This document shows positions 53,553-62,720 of a DNA stretch of 64,000 bases, piece after piece (positions within the stretch are counted from its first letter, which is position 1; every line of letters begins with the position of its first letter). The stretch is taken from positions 244,594 through 308,593 of the forward strand of contig QOQW01000003.1 of the NCBI GenBank assembly GCA_003327425.1. The letters are read 5' to 3'. Source of the DNA: Candidatus Ozemibacter sibiricus. Lineage in GTDB: Bacteria > Muiribacteriota > Ozemobacteria > Ozemobacterales > Ozemobacteraceae. Below the pieces are notes generated by a model. That model saw only the letters and a list, made by a program, of their open reading frames with translations, ran no database searches and was not told the origin of the DNA. The position numbers were made by a program, and so were the translations under genes.

Positions 53553-54024
53553 AACAGGGTGCCGACGGCCGAACCCGCCACCAGCCTGGATCGCCCTCTG
53601 AAAATTCCCTCGCGAGCAGCATCCAAAGGCCCTTTCAACCATGGCCCATCGCGCCGATGCGCGCCATCAGTCCCCAGCCCATCATTTTCTTTGGCCCAAA
53701 TTCTCAAAACGCCATACCCTTCCCCCCCTTCACGATCTCCCTCCCCGATGGAGGTTTCCATTTGGTGTCACCAAATGTCCACCCTCAAGATGGAATGCCG
53801 CCCTGACGACCAGGTTACCGCCCACAAACCGTCCAGAAACCCATGCGCCCAGATCGAGCCCATCTCGCCGAATGAGCGGGGCTTTGTCCTCAAAAGTTCT
53901 CAAGGCAGATTAAGGGAAAACCCTTACAACCTTTGGCCGATACGATCGGCGAGCGATCCGCCTTGCCTTTGGCGGCCCGCGCCCGGTACCATGGAAAAGT
54001 CTGCCAGCCCAGACCAGAGAAGGA

Positions 54025-54132
54025 GCCGCCGCAGATGGCCAAGAGAGGAGCATGAACCACATCAACCGAAGCCACATAAATGTCGGCACCAGAACGCCGC
54101 CGCAGGTGGCCAAGCGAGGCGCATGAACCACC
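54025..54132 (+). repeat. Direct repeat, two copies of about 37 bp
   Basis: The copies at 54025-54061 and 54096-54132 both run from GCCGCCGCAG through TGGCCAAG to GCATGAACCAC, differing at only a few positions, with starts 71 bases apart. The second lies about 95 bases before the TPR/cold-shock gene. Confidence 0.7.
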
Positions 54133-54226
54133 TTTCCCTGAAAACCTCGGCGTTTTTTTGTACCAACGCCAATCATCCTCCTTCTTTTCAGTGGGCCACG
54201 CCCCAAGAACGGAAGGAGGGAATCCT

Positions 54227-55843
54227 ATGATTCTGCCGGAACGCCTGCCCGCTCCTGCCCTGGAAGCGACCGCCACGTCTGAGACGGCCTCCCACCACGA
54301 AGGCCCGCCGCTAGCGCCGGAAGGTTCGTCCGAAGCGCAGCTCGGACTGACCCTCGTGAGCGTGCCGGAACCGCCACCCCGCCCGACCGTCAGCGCCGCC
54401 CCGCCGTCCGCCCATCCCGATTTCGGAGCCGCGATCAACGATCTGCTGCGCGTGCGTGCAGCCGAGGCCGACCGCAAGGCGGGCCGCTGGGCAGCCGCTC
54501 TCCCAGTTCTGCAGCAGGCCTGGGAGATGAGCGGCAAGCCCGACCTCGGCTGGCAGGTGGCCTACTGCCTGCGCCGCCTGGGCCAGGGCCGGGCCGGCTT
54601 CGAACTCATCACCCGATTGCGCCAGGAACATCCGGACCATCGGGGCATTGCCCTCGAATGGGGATGGGCCATGCTCGAACAAGGCTTCAAGCCCGCCCGC
54701 AAGGCCAAGGATGCCGAGCTGGCCGCCGCCTTCGCCGAGCAGATCCTGGCCAGCCTCGACGATGCGCTGTTGGCCAAGATTCTCGTCCTCGACATGATGG
54801 GCCTGGAACGCGAGCAAGGTCACCATGCCCAGGTCGTGGCCTGGGGCCGCCGACTCGACCCCGCGACCCTGGCGGTCAAGCCTCGCCTCGCTGGCCGGAT
54901 CCGCCTGATGCCCGATCGCCAGCGCTGGTACTGCGGCATGATCAAGGCGCATCTGGCCCTCGCCGATTGGGTCGAAGCCCGCCGGCTGGCCAGGCAAGCC
55001 GCGCTCGATTTCCCCCAGGACCGCGATTTCCCGCGTTGGGCCGCCCTTGCCCTCGATGGCGCCGGCCAGCGGGCGGAGGCCATGACCGAACTCGCCGCGC
55101 TGACCGCGCGCCGGGGCTGCCCGTGGTATATCCATGCCGACCTGGCCCGCCTGGCCCTGGCGGCCGGCGAAATCGACCGCGCCTGGGAGGAGGGCTGCCG
55201 AGCCGCCCGCCTGCCCGGCGAAACGAAGGTCAAGGTCAATCTCTTCGCCCTGCTGGCCACCATCGCCGAAACCCGCGGCCACCCCGCCGCCGCCCGTGAT
55301 CATCTGGCCGTCGCCCTGGTGGTACGCGCCACCGAAGGTTGGGCAGTGCCGGCGCCCCTCGTCGAACAAGCCCAACGCCTCGGCCTGCCCCACCCGACCG
55401 GATCGCCGGCGAGCTGGCTGCAGCGCTGCCGAACGCACTGGCCCGCAAGCCTGCCGGCCCCCACCGGTCAGGCCTCTCCCATCACCCCTCCCCCCCCCTG
55501 CACCTCAGCCGCCCCGGCTGGTCCGGCGCCCGCCCCCGGCGGTTCCCCGCTTCCTGCCGAGACGGCCCCCGGGACGCCTCCCGAGGCCGCCGGCACCATC
55601 GAGGCAGCCGGCACCATCGAGGCCGTCGGGACCATCAAGGTGATCCTGGGCGGCCGTGGCCATGCCTTCATCCGGCCCGATGACGGCAGCGAGGATGTCT
55701 TCGTCCACGCCGAGGATCTGCCGCCTGGATGCCAGATCGGCACACGGGTCGGGTTCACCCTCGTCCCTTCTTTCGACGAACGCAAGCAGCGGCCGTCACG
55801 ACGCGCCGTTCGCCTGGTGGTCTTGATGCCGACCACGGCTTGA
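54227..55843 (+). CDS. TPR-like protein with C-terminal cold-shock domain
   Basis: A 538-residue soluble protein. The first 70 residues are Pro/Ala-rich. Residues about 75-400 are helical TPR-like repeats (for example AALPVLQQAWEMSG and GEIDRAWEEGCRAARLPG). A Pro-rich linker ends in three short repeats (GTIEAA, GTIEAV, GTIKV). Residues about 470-535 form a cold-shock-type nucleic-acid-binding domain with RNP-like GHAFIRP and DVFVHAEDL. The ATG at 54227 follows GGAAGGAGGG. It lies 337 bases before the large helicase on the same strand, inside the Rpn-flanked island. RNA or single-stranded DNA binding is likely; the role is unknown. Confidence 0.78.
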   Translation: MILPERLPAPALEATATSETASHHEGPPLAPEGSSEAQLGLTLVSVPEPPPRPTVSAAPPSAHPDFGAAINDLLRVRAAEADRKAGRWAAALPVLQQAWEMSGKPDLGWQVAYCLRRLGQGRAGFELITRLRQEHPDHRGIALEWGWAMLEQGFKPARKAKDAELAAAFAEQILASLDDALLAKILVLDMMGLEREQGHHAQVVAWGRRLDPATLAVKPRLAGRIRLMPDRQRWYCGMIKAHLALADWVEARRLARQAALDFPQDRDFPRWAALALDGAGQRAEAMTELAALTARRGCPWYIHADLARLALAAGEIDRAWEEGCRAARLPGETKVKVNLFALLATIAETRGHPAAARDHLAVALVVRATEGWAVPAPLVEQAQRLGLPHPTGSPASWLQRCRTHWPASLPAPTGQASPITPPPPCTSAAPAGPAPAPGGSPLPAETAPGTPPEAAGTIEAAGTIEAVGTIKVILGGRGHAFIRPDDGSEDVFVHAEDLPPGCQIGTRVGFTLVPSFDERKQRPSRRAVRLVVLMPTTA

Positions 55844-56180
55844 ACAGATCGGCCCATGCCTGGCGTCATCGTCGTGGTCACCTACGTCCCGCAGGTCGGT
55901 CATCCCTGCCGTGGCGCGACCGTCGAACCCCGCTCGGCTGGCTGGCACCCAGGCCGAGGCTCGGCGTATCGCCTCTCTCAGCCCGTAGTGGACCGTCATC
56001 GACGATTTGCACCCCGCCAGGCCTCGCCAGGCCAGGCTCGCCGATCCTCTGGCGAACGGGTTCCCCGAGGCCCCTTCCTTCCGATGTTGAACCGACGAGA
56101 ACCTATCGCCTTTCTCGTGAAGCGCGGAGCAGCGAACCCGACTGCCCCCACGCCTGAACCTTGCTGCAGGAGGATCTGAC
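55844..56180. other. Gap between TPR/cold-shock and helicase genes
   Basis: 337 bases without a convincing gene or terminator. AGGAGG near the right end serves the helicase gene. The two genes may be in one operon but the gap is long. Confidence 0.4.
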
Positions 56181-59100
56181 ATGCTCGTCTACGTCGCCCC
56201 CCAGTGCCGCAAAGATGCGGACCAATGCCATCAAGCCGAGGTTCTTGACCGACTCGTCCAGCGCCTCGAGGGTTCAAAGGGGTATGAACGGTTTCTTGGC
56301 CTGTTCGAGCCGGTGCGCCCTTATTGGAAGCGCCGCGAAGGCAAAACCCGTGTGATGGCCGTCTACCGCACCGTTGCCATCGGCGACAGCCAGACCCCTG
56401 AGGCCACCATCCCCGTGATCTGTCTCACCCGCCTGTTCCAACGGAAGGATCAGGCCTACGAATCCCTGATGAATGCCCCTCGGGAAGAAGGGAAGCGGCT
56501 GATCGATGCCTTCCTGCCCGATTCGGCCGTCGAGGCGTGGGTGGCCAACGAACTGGCTCGCCGCCAGCGAGAAGAACTCGAAGCCGCCCGCCGGCCACCT
56601 CTCCCCGAGAAGTACCACCGCTGGCTCGAACTGCCCACCTGGTCATCCCTCGGCTCGCAAGAAGGGGGTACGTTGGTCCTCGAGGGCCCCGAGTGGGTCA
56701 CGGCCTTCCAGAACCAAGCGATTCGCGACCACTGGCGGACCTTCTACGACCTGCTGCTGGACCTGGTGCAAGGCAAAGCCACAGAGCAGGTCATCTCATC
56801 TCACCCCCATCTCCGCCAGGCTGGCGACGACAGGGCGCGCCTCCTCTTCCAGCGCTTCCGCACCGCCGACCAGCCGTCGCATGACGTCCTCCTCCTGCTG
56901 GCCGCCACGAGGGGCTCACCCCTGCCCCCGGTGTTGCGCGCCGCCGATGAGTCCGCCTTCCGCCCTTCCGATCCTGAGACGGCCCCGCTGTTGAGCCACA
57001 TCGCCCCGTGCGCCCGTCGCGCCTATCCCAGCCTGATTCTGGCCGACGAAGATCTCTGGCTCGATATCCAACGGGATGTCGAAGCCAACCTCGCCCTTTC
57101 CCCCGAAGAGGAGAACATCTTCGAAACCCTCACCACTGCCACCCCAGGCTCGGGGCGGGGGCTGCCCATCTTCCTGAACGGACGGGCCGGCAGCGGCAAA
57201 TCGACCCTGATGTTCTACCTGTTCGCCGATTACCTCCATCGCTGGGAAACGGGCGATCTGCCTGGCCGGCCGCTGTTCTTGACCTACAACGCTCGCCTGC
57301 TGGAAACCGCCGCGCGCACGGTCAGCCGCATTCTCACCTGTCACCATCGCTTCGCCGTCGAAAAGGCCAGTTCCAAGGCCTGCCCCGACATCCGCGCGTG
57401 CTTCCATCCGTTCCGGGAATTTCTGCAGTCGTACCTCACCCCTGACCAGGCCGACCATTTCCAGGCCGACCGCTATCTGTCCTTTCGGGAGTTCGCCCGT
57501 CGCTATGCGGCCACTCCCCTTCCTACCGCTCGGCAGTGGTCGCCCGAGGTCGCCTGGTACGTCATTCGCACGTTCATCAAGGGCTACCAGGAAGAGGGGT
57601 GGCTGACCCCCGAGGAATACGAGCAGGAAATCCCCCGCAAAAGCCGCACGGTGCCCCCTGAAGTGTTTCGAGCCATCCATGACACCATCTGGAAGGAATG
57701 GTATCTCCCGCTCACCACCCAGCAAGGGTTCTGGGACGACCAGGATCTGGTGCGCGCGGTGCTCACCTCCGGCCAGGCCCGTCCGGAATTTCCGGTCGTC
57801 TTCTGCGACGAAGCCCAGGACTTCACCCGCCTCGAATTGAAGTTCATCCTCCGCCTGTCGCTGTTTTCGGCCTACGATCTGGGGCGCACCCCGCTCGCCG
57901 GCCTCCCGTTCGCCTTCGCCGGAGATCCTTTCCAAACCCTCAATCCGACCGGATTCCGCTGGGAGCTGGTGCAATCGATGTTCCACGAGGACATCCTGCG
58001 CCTGCTCGACCCCGAAGGCTATCTGCGCCTGGCGCTGAACTCCCGAGAACTCCAGTTCAATTACCGGTCGGCGCCGGCGCTGGTCAGATTCGCCAATCTC
58101 GTCCAGGCCTGGCGTGCCGCCCTCTTCAACCATCCCGAGCTGTTCCCGCAGGAATGCTGGCAGCGCCAGGAAACCGTCCATCCCTCCTTCATTCCCTTCA
58201 CCGCCGACCTCGAGCGCAGCGAGTGCCAGGAACTCCTCAGCCAGAGCATCATCATCCTGCCCTGCGATGAGCACGGGGAGATCGAGTTCATCAAGAACGA
58301 CCCCTATCTGCGCCGCTTGTTCCCGGAGGTGTCGGCCGACCGTCCCGCTCGCAACGTGCTGACCGCCATGGAGGCCAAGGGCCTCGAGTTCAATCGGGTG
58401 GTCCTGTACAAATTCGGGGAAAGCTGCGATCCGGCCGTCTGGCAGGTGGAGCGAGGCACGTTCGAGGCCCGCCTCCACCAGGAGTTCTTCTTCAACAAGC
58501 TCTACGTGGCTGCCACCCGCGGCCGGGAGCAGCTCTGCATCATCGACACCGAGGAGGGCCGCCGCCGGCTCTGGCAGATGGCCCTGTGCGAAGAGGAGAG
58601 AAAGACCCTGCTGGCCCGCTTGCCCGAGCCTGAACGCTGGCTGGAACGGACCCAAGGTCTGCACCCAGGTACCTGGATGGATCTGCGCCCCACCCATCGC
58701 GATGAACCCCGACGCAACGCCGACCAGTTCTTCCACGATGCGCTGCAGCGGAGAAACCCCTCCACCATGCGCAAGGCCGGCCAGTGGTATCGCGAAGCGG
58801 GCGACCCCATCCGCGCCGAGATCTGCACCGCGTGGGCCTTGAAATTCGAGGGCCAGACCGCGGCGGCCGGTCGGCGGTTCATGGACCTCCAACAGTTCGA
58901 AGAAGCGAAAGCCTGCTTCTGGGAAGGACGCCATTGGCTCGATCTCCTCGACTGGGCGCAGATCACGCAGGCGGGGCAGACGCTCGAGGCCGTGTTTGCC
59001 CAGTTCATGGCCACCACCCATCCTGATGCCAAGGCCACCCAGGCCCTCCTCGCGGCCCTGCATGAACGGGCCAGTCGCAGCAACGGCTCCTCGCTGGGCA

Positions 59101-60848
59101 ATCCTTTCGCTCCCCAGTGGCGTCAGGCAGTGGAAACTCTGACCAGCAACCTGGACCGTTTCGACGTCAGCGCCCTCGACCGTCCTACCTGGGAGCAGGC
59201 GGCCCGGCTGCTCGAGCGCTTCCAGCGCGAAGGCTTCCCCAACACGGCGATCGCCGCGGGGGAATGCTTCTACAAGATCGGAGCCTTTGGCGAAGCGGTA
59301 CGGGTGTGGGAAGGCATCCGCCACCACCACCCGCGCGTCTGGCTGGCCCGTGCCGAAGTGGAGGGTTTCCCGGCCGGCCTGCCTCATCTGCAGAAGGCGG
59401 GCGCCGAAGATCGCATCCTGGAAGAATGGCGGAAGGCGGGCGGCGACACGATCGCCCTGCTCACCCCCAAAGACCTGCTGTCGGTCGAGCGCCTGCTCGA
59501 GGCAATGCGCACCGCCACCTCCCCGGCCCACCGGCATTTGCTCAGCCTGCTCAGCCAGGAGTTCCGGCTTCGCCTCGCCGACTGGTCAGGTGCGGCCAAT
59601 CCGCTTCCGTTCAGTCTCGAGCAGGTGACCACGGAGATCAACCGGGCCTTACAACGACCGGACTTCGTTTGGCGCTCCGCCTTCGATGAACTCAAGATCA
59701 GGGAGCAGACCCGCACCCACTGGCGGCGGTTCCCGCCGGCCGGCCCGCCGCTGGTCATTCTGCACCGCCTCTACCTGGAGGACCTCTTCCCTGGCCTCAT
59801 CCGGAGCTGGGATGGCAACACCTCGCCATGGCACAAGGACTGGCTGACGGCGACGGCCCCCATCCTGATGCGCCACCAGCGCTATTGGGAAGCGTTCCCC
59901 CAGTTCTGGCAGCTCGGTCTCACCGGCCCGATGATCGAGTGCTTCCGCAAAGGACTGCCGACCCTGCCGCCGGACTGCTTCTGGGTGAATTTTCAGGCCA
60001 TGATCCGGGCTCTCTACCACCAGAACCAGTTCCTGCCGGCCCTGCGGCTGCTGGAAGAGTTCGCCGACCACGTAACCGACGCGGAGCGGGGCCGGTGGCA
60101 GAAGCTCCGGTGGCGCCTGGTCGAGGAACTGGGCGCCGCCCGCCCGCTCGACCTCTCTTTGTCCAACGAGGACCGTACGACCTTGCGGGAAGGCCTGCTG
60201 GCTTGGCTCGACCCCGGAAGCTGCCCGCCCGAACTCAGCCTGGAAACCGTCGGCCGAGCGCTGGAGCGGGTCCGGGCCGATGACCGGGCCTGTCGCCTCT
60301 ACGAGCAGCACTTCGACGATCACGATCTCGAGCTTCGCCGCCTCGCTCGAGAGCGCTACCAGCGGTTTCTCGAGCATCTGGCCGCGGTCGCCGACACCGA
60401 CGAACAACGCCAGGCCTGGCGCGATCGGCTGAGTGCCGCGCGGGCGCGCTGGAACGACGCGGCCGCCCCCGTCGCCGACTACCGCACGATCCTTCGCGAG
60501 CTGCCCCCTGGAGCGACTGTGACCTGGCTGCCCAACGGGATCTTGCAAGTGACGATGCCGCCGTTCGAATGCCGCATCGACCTGACCGCCCGGGTGGTGT
60601 TGATCCTTGATACCGCCAGTTTAAACTCCTGGCGCCTGCAGGTCGAGACCCGCCAACTGCAGGGGTTCGGCCAGATCGGCTCCCGCCAGGACCCCGATGG
60701 CACCATGGTCTTCACCCTCGATGGCAGCGGCCTCACCGTCGCCGTGGGCCTTGAGACGCCGCCGACCGTGGCCTGTCGCCTGGGCCAGGCGGCCTCGCCG
60801 TTCTTGATCTCCTTCCCCGCTGCTGAGCACGAGAAGACTACGCCATGA
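56181..60848 (+). CDS. 1555-residue UvrD/Rep-like SF1 helicase with TPR-like C-terminal half
   Basis: A very large protein. Residues 1-300 have no recognised domain. The SF1 helicase core (about 320-800) is complete: Walker A GRAGSGKST (334-342), Walker B FCDEAQD (D543-D547), motif III FAFAGDPFQTLNP, YRSAPALVRF, motif V EAKGLEFN (731-738) and motif VI YVAATRGRE (775-783). Residues 850-1480 are helical TPR-like repeats, and the last 75 are beta-rich. The arrangement recalls TRANK1-like and DNA-repair or phage-defence helicases rather than UvrD itself, which is half as long. No nuclease motif is seen. AGGAGG precedes the ATG. Confidence 0.85.
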   Translation: MLVYVAPQCRKDADQCHQAEVLDRLVQRLEGSKGYERFLGLFEPVRPYWKRREGKTRVMAVYRTVAIGDSQTPEATIPVICLTRLFQRKDQAYESLMNAPREEGKRLIDAFLPDSAVEAWVANELARRQREELEAARRPPLPEKYHRWLELPTWSSLGSQEGGTLVLEGPEWVTAFQNQAIRDHWRTFYDLLLDLVQGKATEQVISSHPHLRQAGDDRARLLFQRFRTADQPSHDVLLLLAATRGSPLPPVLRAADESAFRPSDPETAPLLSHIAPCARRAYPSLILADEDLWLDIQRDVEANLALSPEEENIFETLTTATPGSGRGLPIFLNGRAGSGKSTLMFYLFADYLHRWETGDLPGRPLFLTYNARLLETAARTVSRILTCHHRFAVEKASSKACPDIRACFHPFREFLQSYLTPDQADHFQADRYLSFREFARRYAATPLPTARQWSPEVAWYVIRTFIKGYQEEGWLTPEEYEQEIPRKSRTVPPEVFRAIHDTIWKEWYLPLTTQQGFWDDQDLVRAVLTSGQARPEFPVVFCDEAQDFTRLELKFILRLSLFSAYDLGRTPLAGLPFAFAGDPFQTLNPTGFRWELVQSMFHEDILRLLDPEGYLRLALNSRELQFNYRSAPALVRFANLVQAWRAALFNHPELFPQECWQRQETVHPSFIPFTADLERSECQELLSQSIIILPCDEHGEIEFIKNDPYLRRLFPEVSADRPARNVLTAMEAKGLEFNRVVLYKFGESCDPAVWQVERGTFEARLHQEFFFNKLYVAATRGREQLCIIDTEEGRRRLWQMALCEEERKTLLARLPEPERWLERTQGLHPGTWMDLRPTHRDEPRRNADQFFHDALQRRNPSTMRKAGQWYREAGDPIRAEICTAWALKFEGQTAAAGRRFMDLQQFEEAKACFWEGRHWLDLLDWAQITQAGQTLEAVFAQFMATTHPDAKATQALLAALHERASRSNGSSLGNPFAPQWRQAVETLTSNLDRFDVSALDRPTWEQAARLLERFQREGFPNTAIAAGECFYKIGAFGEAVRVWEGIRHHHPRVWLARAEVEGFPAGLPHLQKAGAEDRILEEWRKAGGDTIALLTPKDLLSVERLLEAMRTATSPAHRHLLSLLSQEFRLRLADWSGAANPLPFSLEQVTTEINRALQRPDFVWRSAFDELKIREQTRTHWRRFPPAGPPLVILHRLYLEDLFPGLIRSWDGNTSPWHKDWLTATAPILMRHQRYWEAFPQFWQLGLTGPMIECFRKGLPTLPPDCFWVNFQAMIRALYHQNQFLPALRLLEEFADHVTDAERGRWQKLRWRLVEELGAARPLDLSLSNEDRTTLREGLLAWLDPGSCPPELSLETVGRALERVRADDRACRLYEQHFDDHDLELRRLARERYQRFLEHLAAVADTDEQRQAWRDRLSAARARWNDAAAPVADYRTILRELPPGATVTWLPNGILQVTMPPFECRIDLTARVVLILDTASLNSWRLQVETRQLQGFGQIGSRQDPDGTMVFTLDGSGLTVAVGLETPPTVACRLGQAASPFLISFPAAEHEKTTP

Positions 60849-61026
60849 TCCCCTGCGACCAGGCCCCGTTCATGGCCGACGGTCGTCGGCGATCGTGCCC
60901 CTTCTGGCGAGGCACGAAGCCGGGCCCTGCACCGTGGCCGCCTGCTTGACCGCCGCCGCGGTGTGGCTCACGCCAGCCCGCGGCTGGTGGCCTCGACGGC
61001 CACGGTGAAGCTGGCCGGCTTTCCGC

Positions 61027-61377
61027 TCACAACGGTGGGGCCGCCATCTGGGTTACCGTTTCCAGCGGGAGGTCGAGGCGGCGAGCGACATCTTCGGGAG
61101 GCATGCCCGAAGCGATCAACTGCCGGATGATCTGAGCCATTCCTTCCTGTCGCCCTTGGTGAAGGCCCTCCTGAATACCCTTCTGCAACCCTTCATGAAG
61201 GCCTCGCTGAAGACCCTGCTGAAGACCCTGTTGAAGACCTTCGCGCTTGCCGACCTGGTAGGCTTTGTGCGGATTGAAACGGGATGAATTCAGCTCGCGG
61301 CGCTCTTTCTCCTGCTGTTCGAGCAGTTGCCGCCGTTCGCGATCGGCGCTGATCTTGCGCCGTTCATCGATGGCCAT
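61027..61377 (-). pseudogene. Duplicated tail module of the Rpn nuclease, copy 2
   Basis: As in copy 1, an extra tail module follows the Rpn gene stop. It runs from MAIDERRKISADRERR through NPHKAYQVGKREG and a GLQQ/HEG/QKG/QEG repeat run to QMAAPPL, but has fewer repeats than copy 1 (about 36 bases shorter per module). It lacks the nuclease domain and a clear ribosome site. The spacer GCGGAAAGCCGGC recurs on both sides of this module, so it marks the module boundary. Confidence 0.72.
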
Positions 61378-61400
61378 GACGATGTGTGCCGGCTTTCCGC

Positions 61401-62399
61401 TCACGACGGTGGGGCTGCCAGCCGGGTCACCGTTTCCAGCGGGAGGGCGAGGCGGCGAGCCACCTCTTCCGGAGGCATACCCGAAGCGATCAGTTGCCGG
61501 ATGATCTGCGCCATCCCTTCCTGTCGCCCTTGGTGCAGGCCTTGCTGAAGACCCTCCTGGAGACCCTGTTGAAGGCCTTCGCGCTTGCCAACCTGATAGG
61601 CTTTGCGCGGATTGAAGCGGGATGAGTTCAGCTCGCGGCGTTCTTTCTCCTGCTGTTCGAGCAGTTGCCGCAGTTCGCGATCGGCGTTGATCTTGCGCAG
61701 TTCGTCGATAGCCATGACGATGCCGTCCTCCTCGGTGATGGCAGGAGGCACCGGGCCCTCCCCCGCGAAACGCCTCCCATAGCGAAGAATATAGAGCCAC
61801 TTCTCGAAGCGCGTCAAGGACAGCCAGGGCGGTTCCGGCGCCTCTCCCTCCAGTCGGCTGGCCCCGACCGGCGGCGAGTGCCGGCGCCGCAACATCTCGG
61901 CCACCTTGGACAGCTCGATGTAGTGCAGCTCGAGCAGGTCGCTCAGCTCGAACCCCAGTTCGGTCTCGCGCATCCGGAACCGGCTCTGCACCCGATGGTG
62001 ATGCCGGAACAACCGATACCCGGTCAGCGTGATGGCGGTGGCGGCGCAGAGGTCTTCGTAGGCTTCGCCCTCGCCGAGCTGATCGGCATACAGGCGGGCC
62101 AGGTAGAACAACGAGCGCGCGATCTGATCGGGCCGGTTCTTGACCTGCACCTCGATGAGGTAGCGCCGGCCGGTTCCGTCGCGCGCCTTGACGTCGACCA
62201 CCGAAGCCTTGGCCGAGGCGGTTTCTTTGGGGTTGAAGGGGTTGAGGATCTCGAGGTCGACGATCTGCTGGCTGCCCTCGCGATGCAGCAGGGCGTTCAA
62301 CAGCTTGATCAACAGCTTCTCTTGCTGCTCGCGCCCGAAGATGTACTTGAAGACGAAATCGTCGGTGAAGGTGAAGATGCGATGCGAAGCATTGCCCAT
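61401..62399 (-). CDS. Rpn-family recombination-promoting nuclease (PD-(D/E)XK), copy 2
   Basis: A 332-residue near-identical paralogue of the gene at 51778-52788. It keeps the N-terminal FTFTDDFVFKYIFGREQ and the PD-(D/E)XK core (VVDVKARDGTGRRYLIEVQ). Differences cluster around residues 155-195 (for example RRRHSPPVGASRLEGE against RHRHSPPAEADRQEGE) and in the repeat run, which has fewer QQG units. About 90 bases upstream of the start are also shared. The start at 62399 is preceded by GGAGG. Together with copy 1 it flanks the helicase locus as a long direct repeat. Confidence 0.9.
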   Translation of the reverse strand: MGNASHRIFTFTDDFVFKYIFGREQQEKLLIKLLNALLHREGSQQIVDLEILNPFNPKETASAKASVVDVKARDGTGRRYLIEVQVKNRPDQIARSLFYLARLYADQLGEGEAYEDLCAATAITLTGYRLFRHHHRVQSRFRMRETELGFELSDLLELHYIELSKVAEMLRRRHSPPVGASRLEGEAPEPPWLSLTRFEKWLYILRYGRRFAGEGPVPPAITEEDGIVMAIDELRKINADRELRQLLEQQEKERRELNSSRFNPRKAYQVGKREGLQQGLQEGLQQGLHQGRQEGMAQIIRQLIASGMPPEEVARRLALPLETVTRLAAPPS

Positions 62400-62720
62400 G
62401 GGGCGGGTTCCTCCGGCGAAGCGGCCACCTCGCTGGGCGGCCGGTGCCACTCAGGAATCACCTCGGCCAACCCCGCGGGGAAAAAATTTCTTCGGGTCAG
62501 AACGAACCCTGGGAAGGGACTTCCGTTCTCCCACTTCTCGTGTCGACGGCTATGCTGAACCGCCCGCGACCAAGCCCCACCCTCCCTAGAATCAAGCTGA
62601 ATCGAGCTGAACCCAGCGGCAGCGATTCGCCCCGTCCCGCCACGTCCAGCCACGTCCAGCCACGTCCCGCGCCGACCCGAGCCAAGCCGAGCCGACCGAT
62701 GCTTCCCCCGCCGATCGTCG
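62400..62720. other. Intergenic stretch with short tandem repeats
   Basis: 321 bases without a gene. The first 90 repeat the leader of Rpn copy 1. CACGTCCAGC and close variants occur three times in tandem at about 62641-62670, followed by GCCGA-type repeats. Confidence 0.45.

Larger units (their letters stand above)
52789..54226. other. 1.4 kb non-coding, AT-richer stretch with hairpins and direct repeats
   Basis: No frame here has recognisable protein content. The first 100 bases repeat the leader of the second Rpn copy. Base composition from about 52860 to 54000 is clearly less GC-rich than the flanks, with homopolymer runs. It contains an inverted pair at 53053-53063/53307-53317, a strong hairpin at 53500-53552 and a direct repeat at 54025-54132. 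It may be a decayed mobile element or encode structured RNA. Confidence 0.5.
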
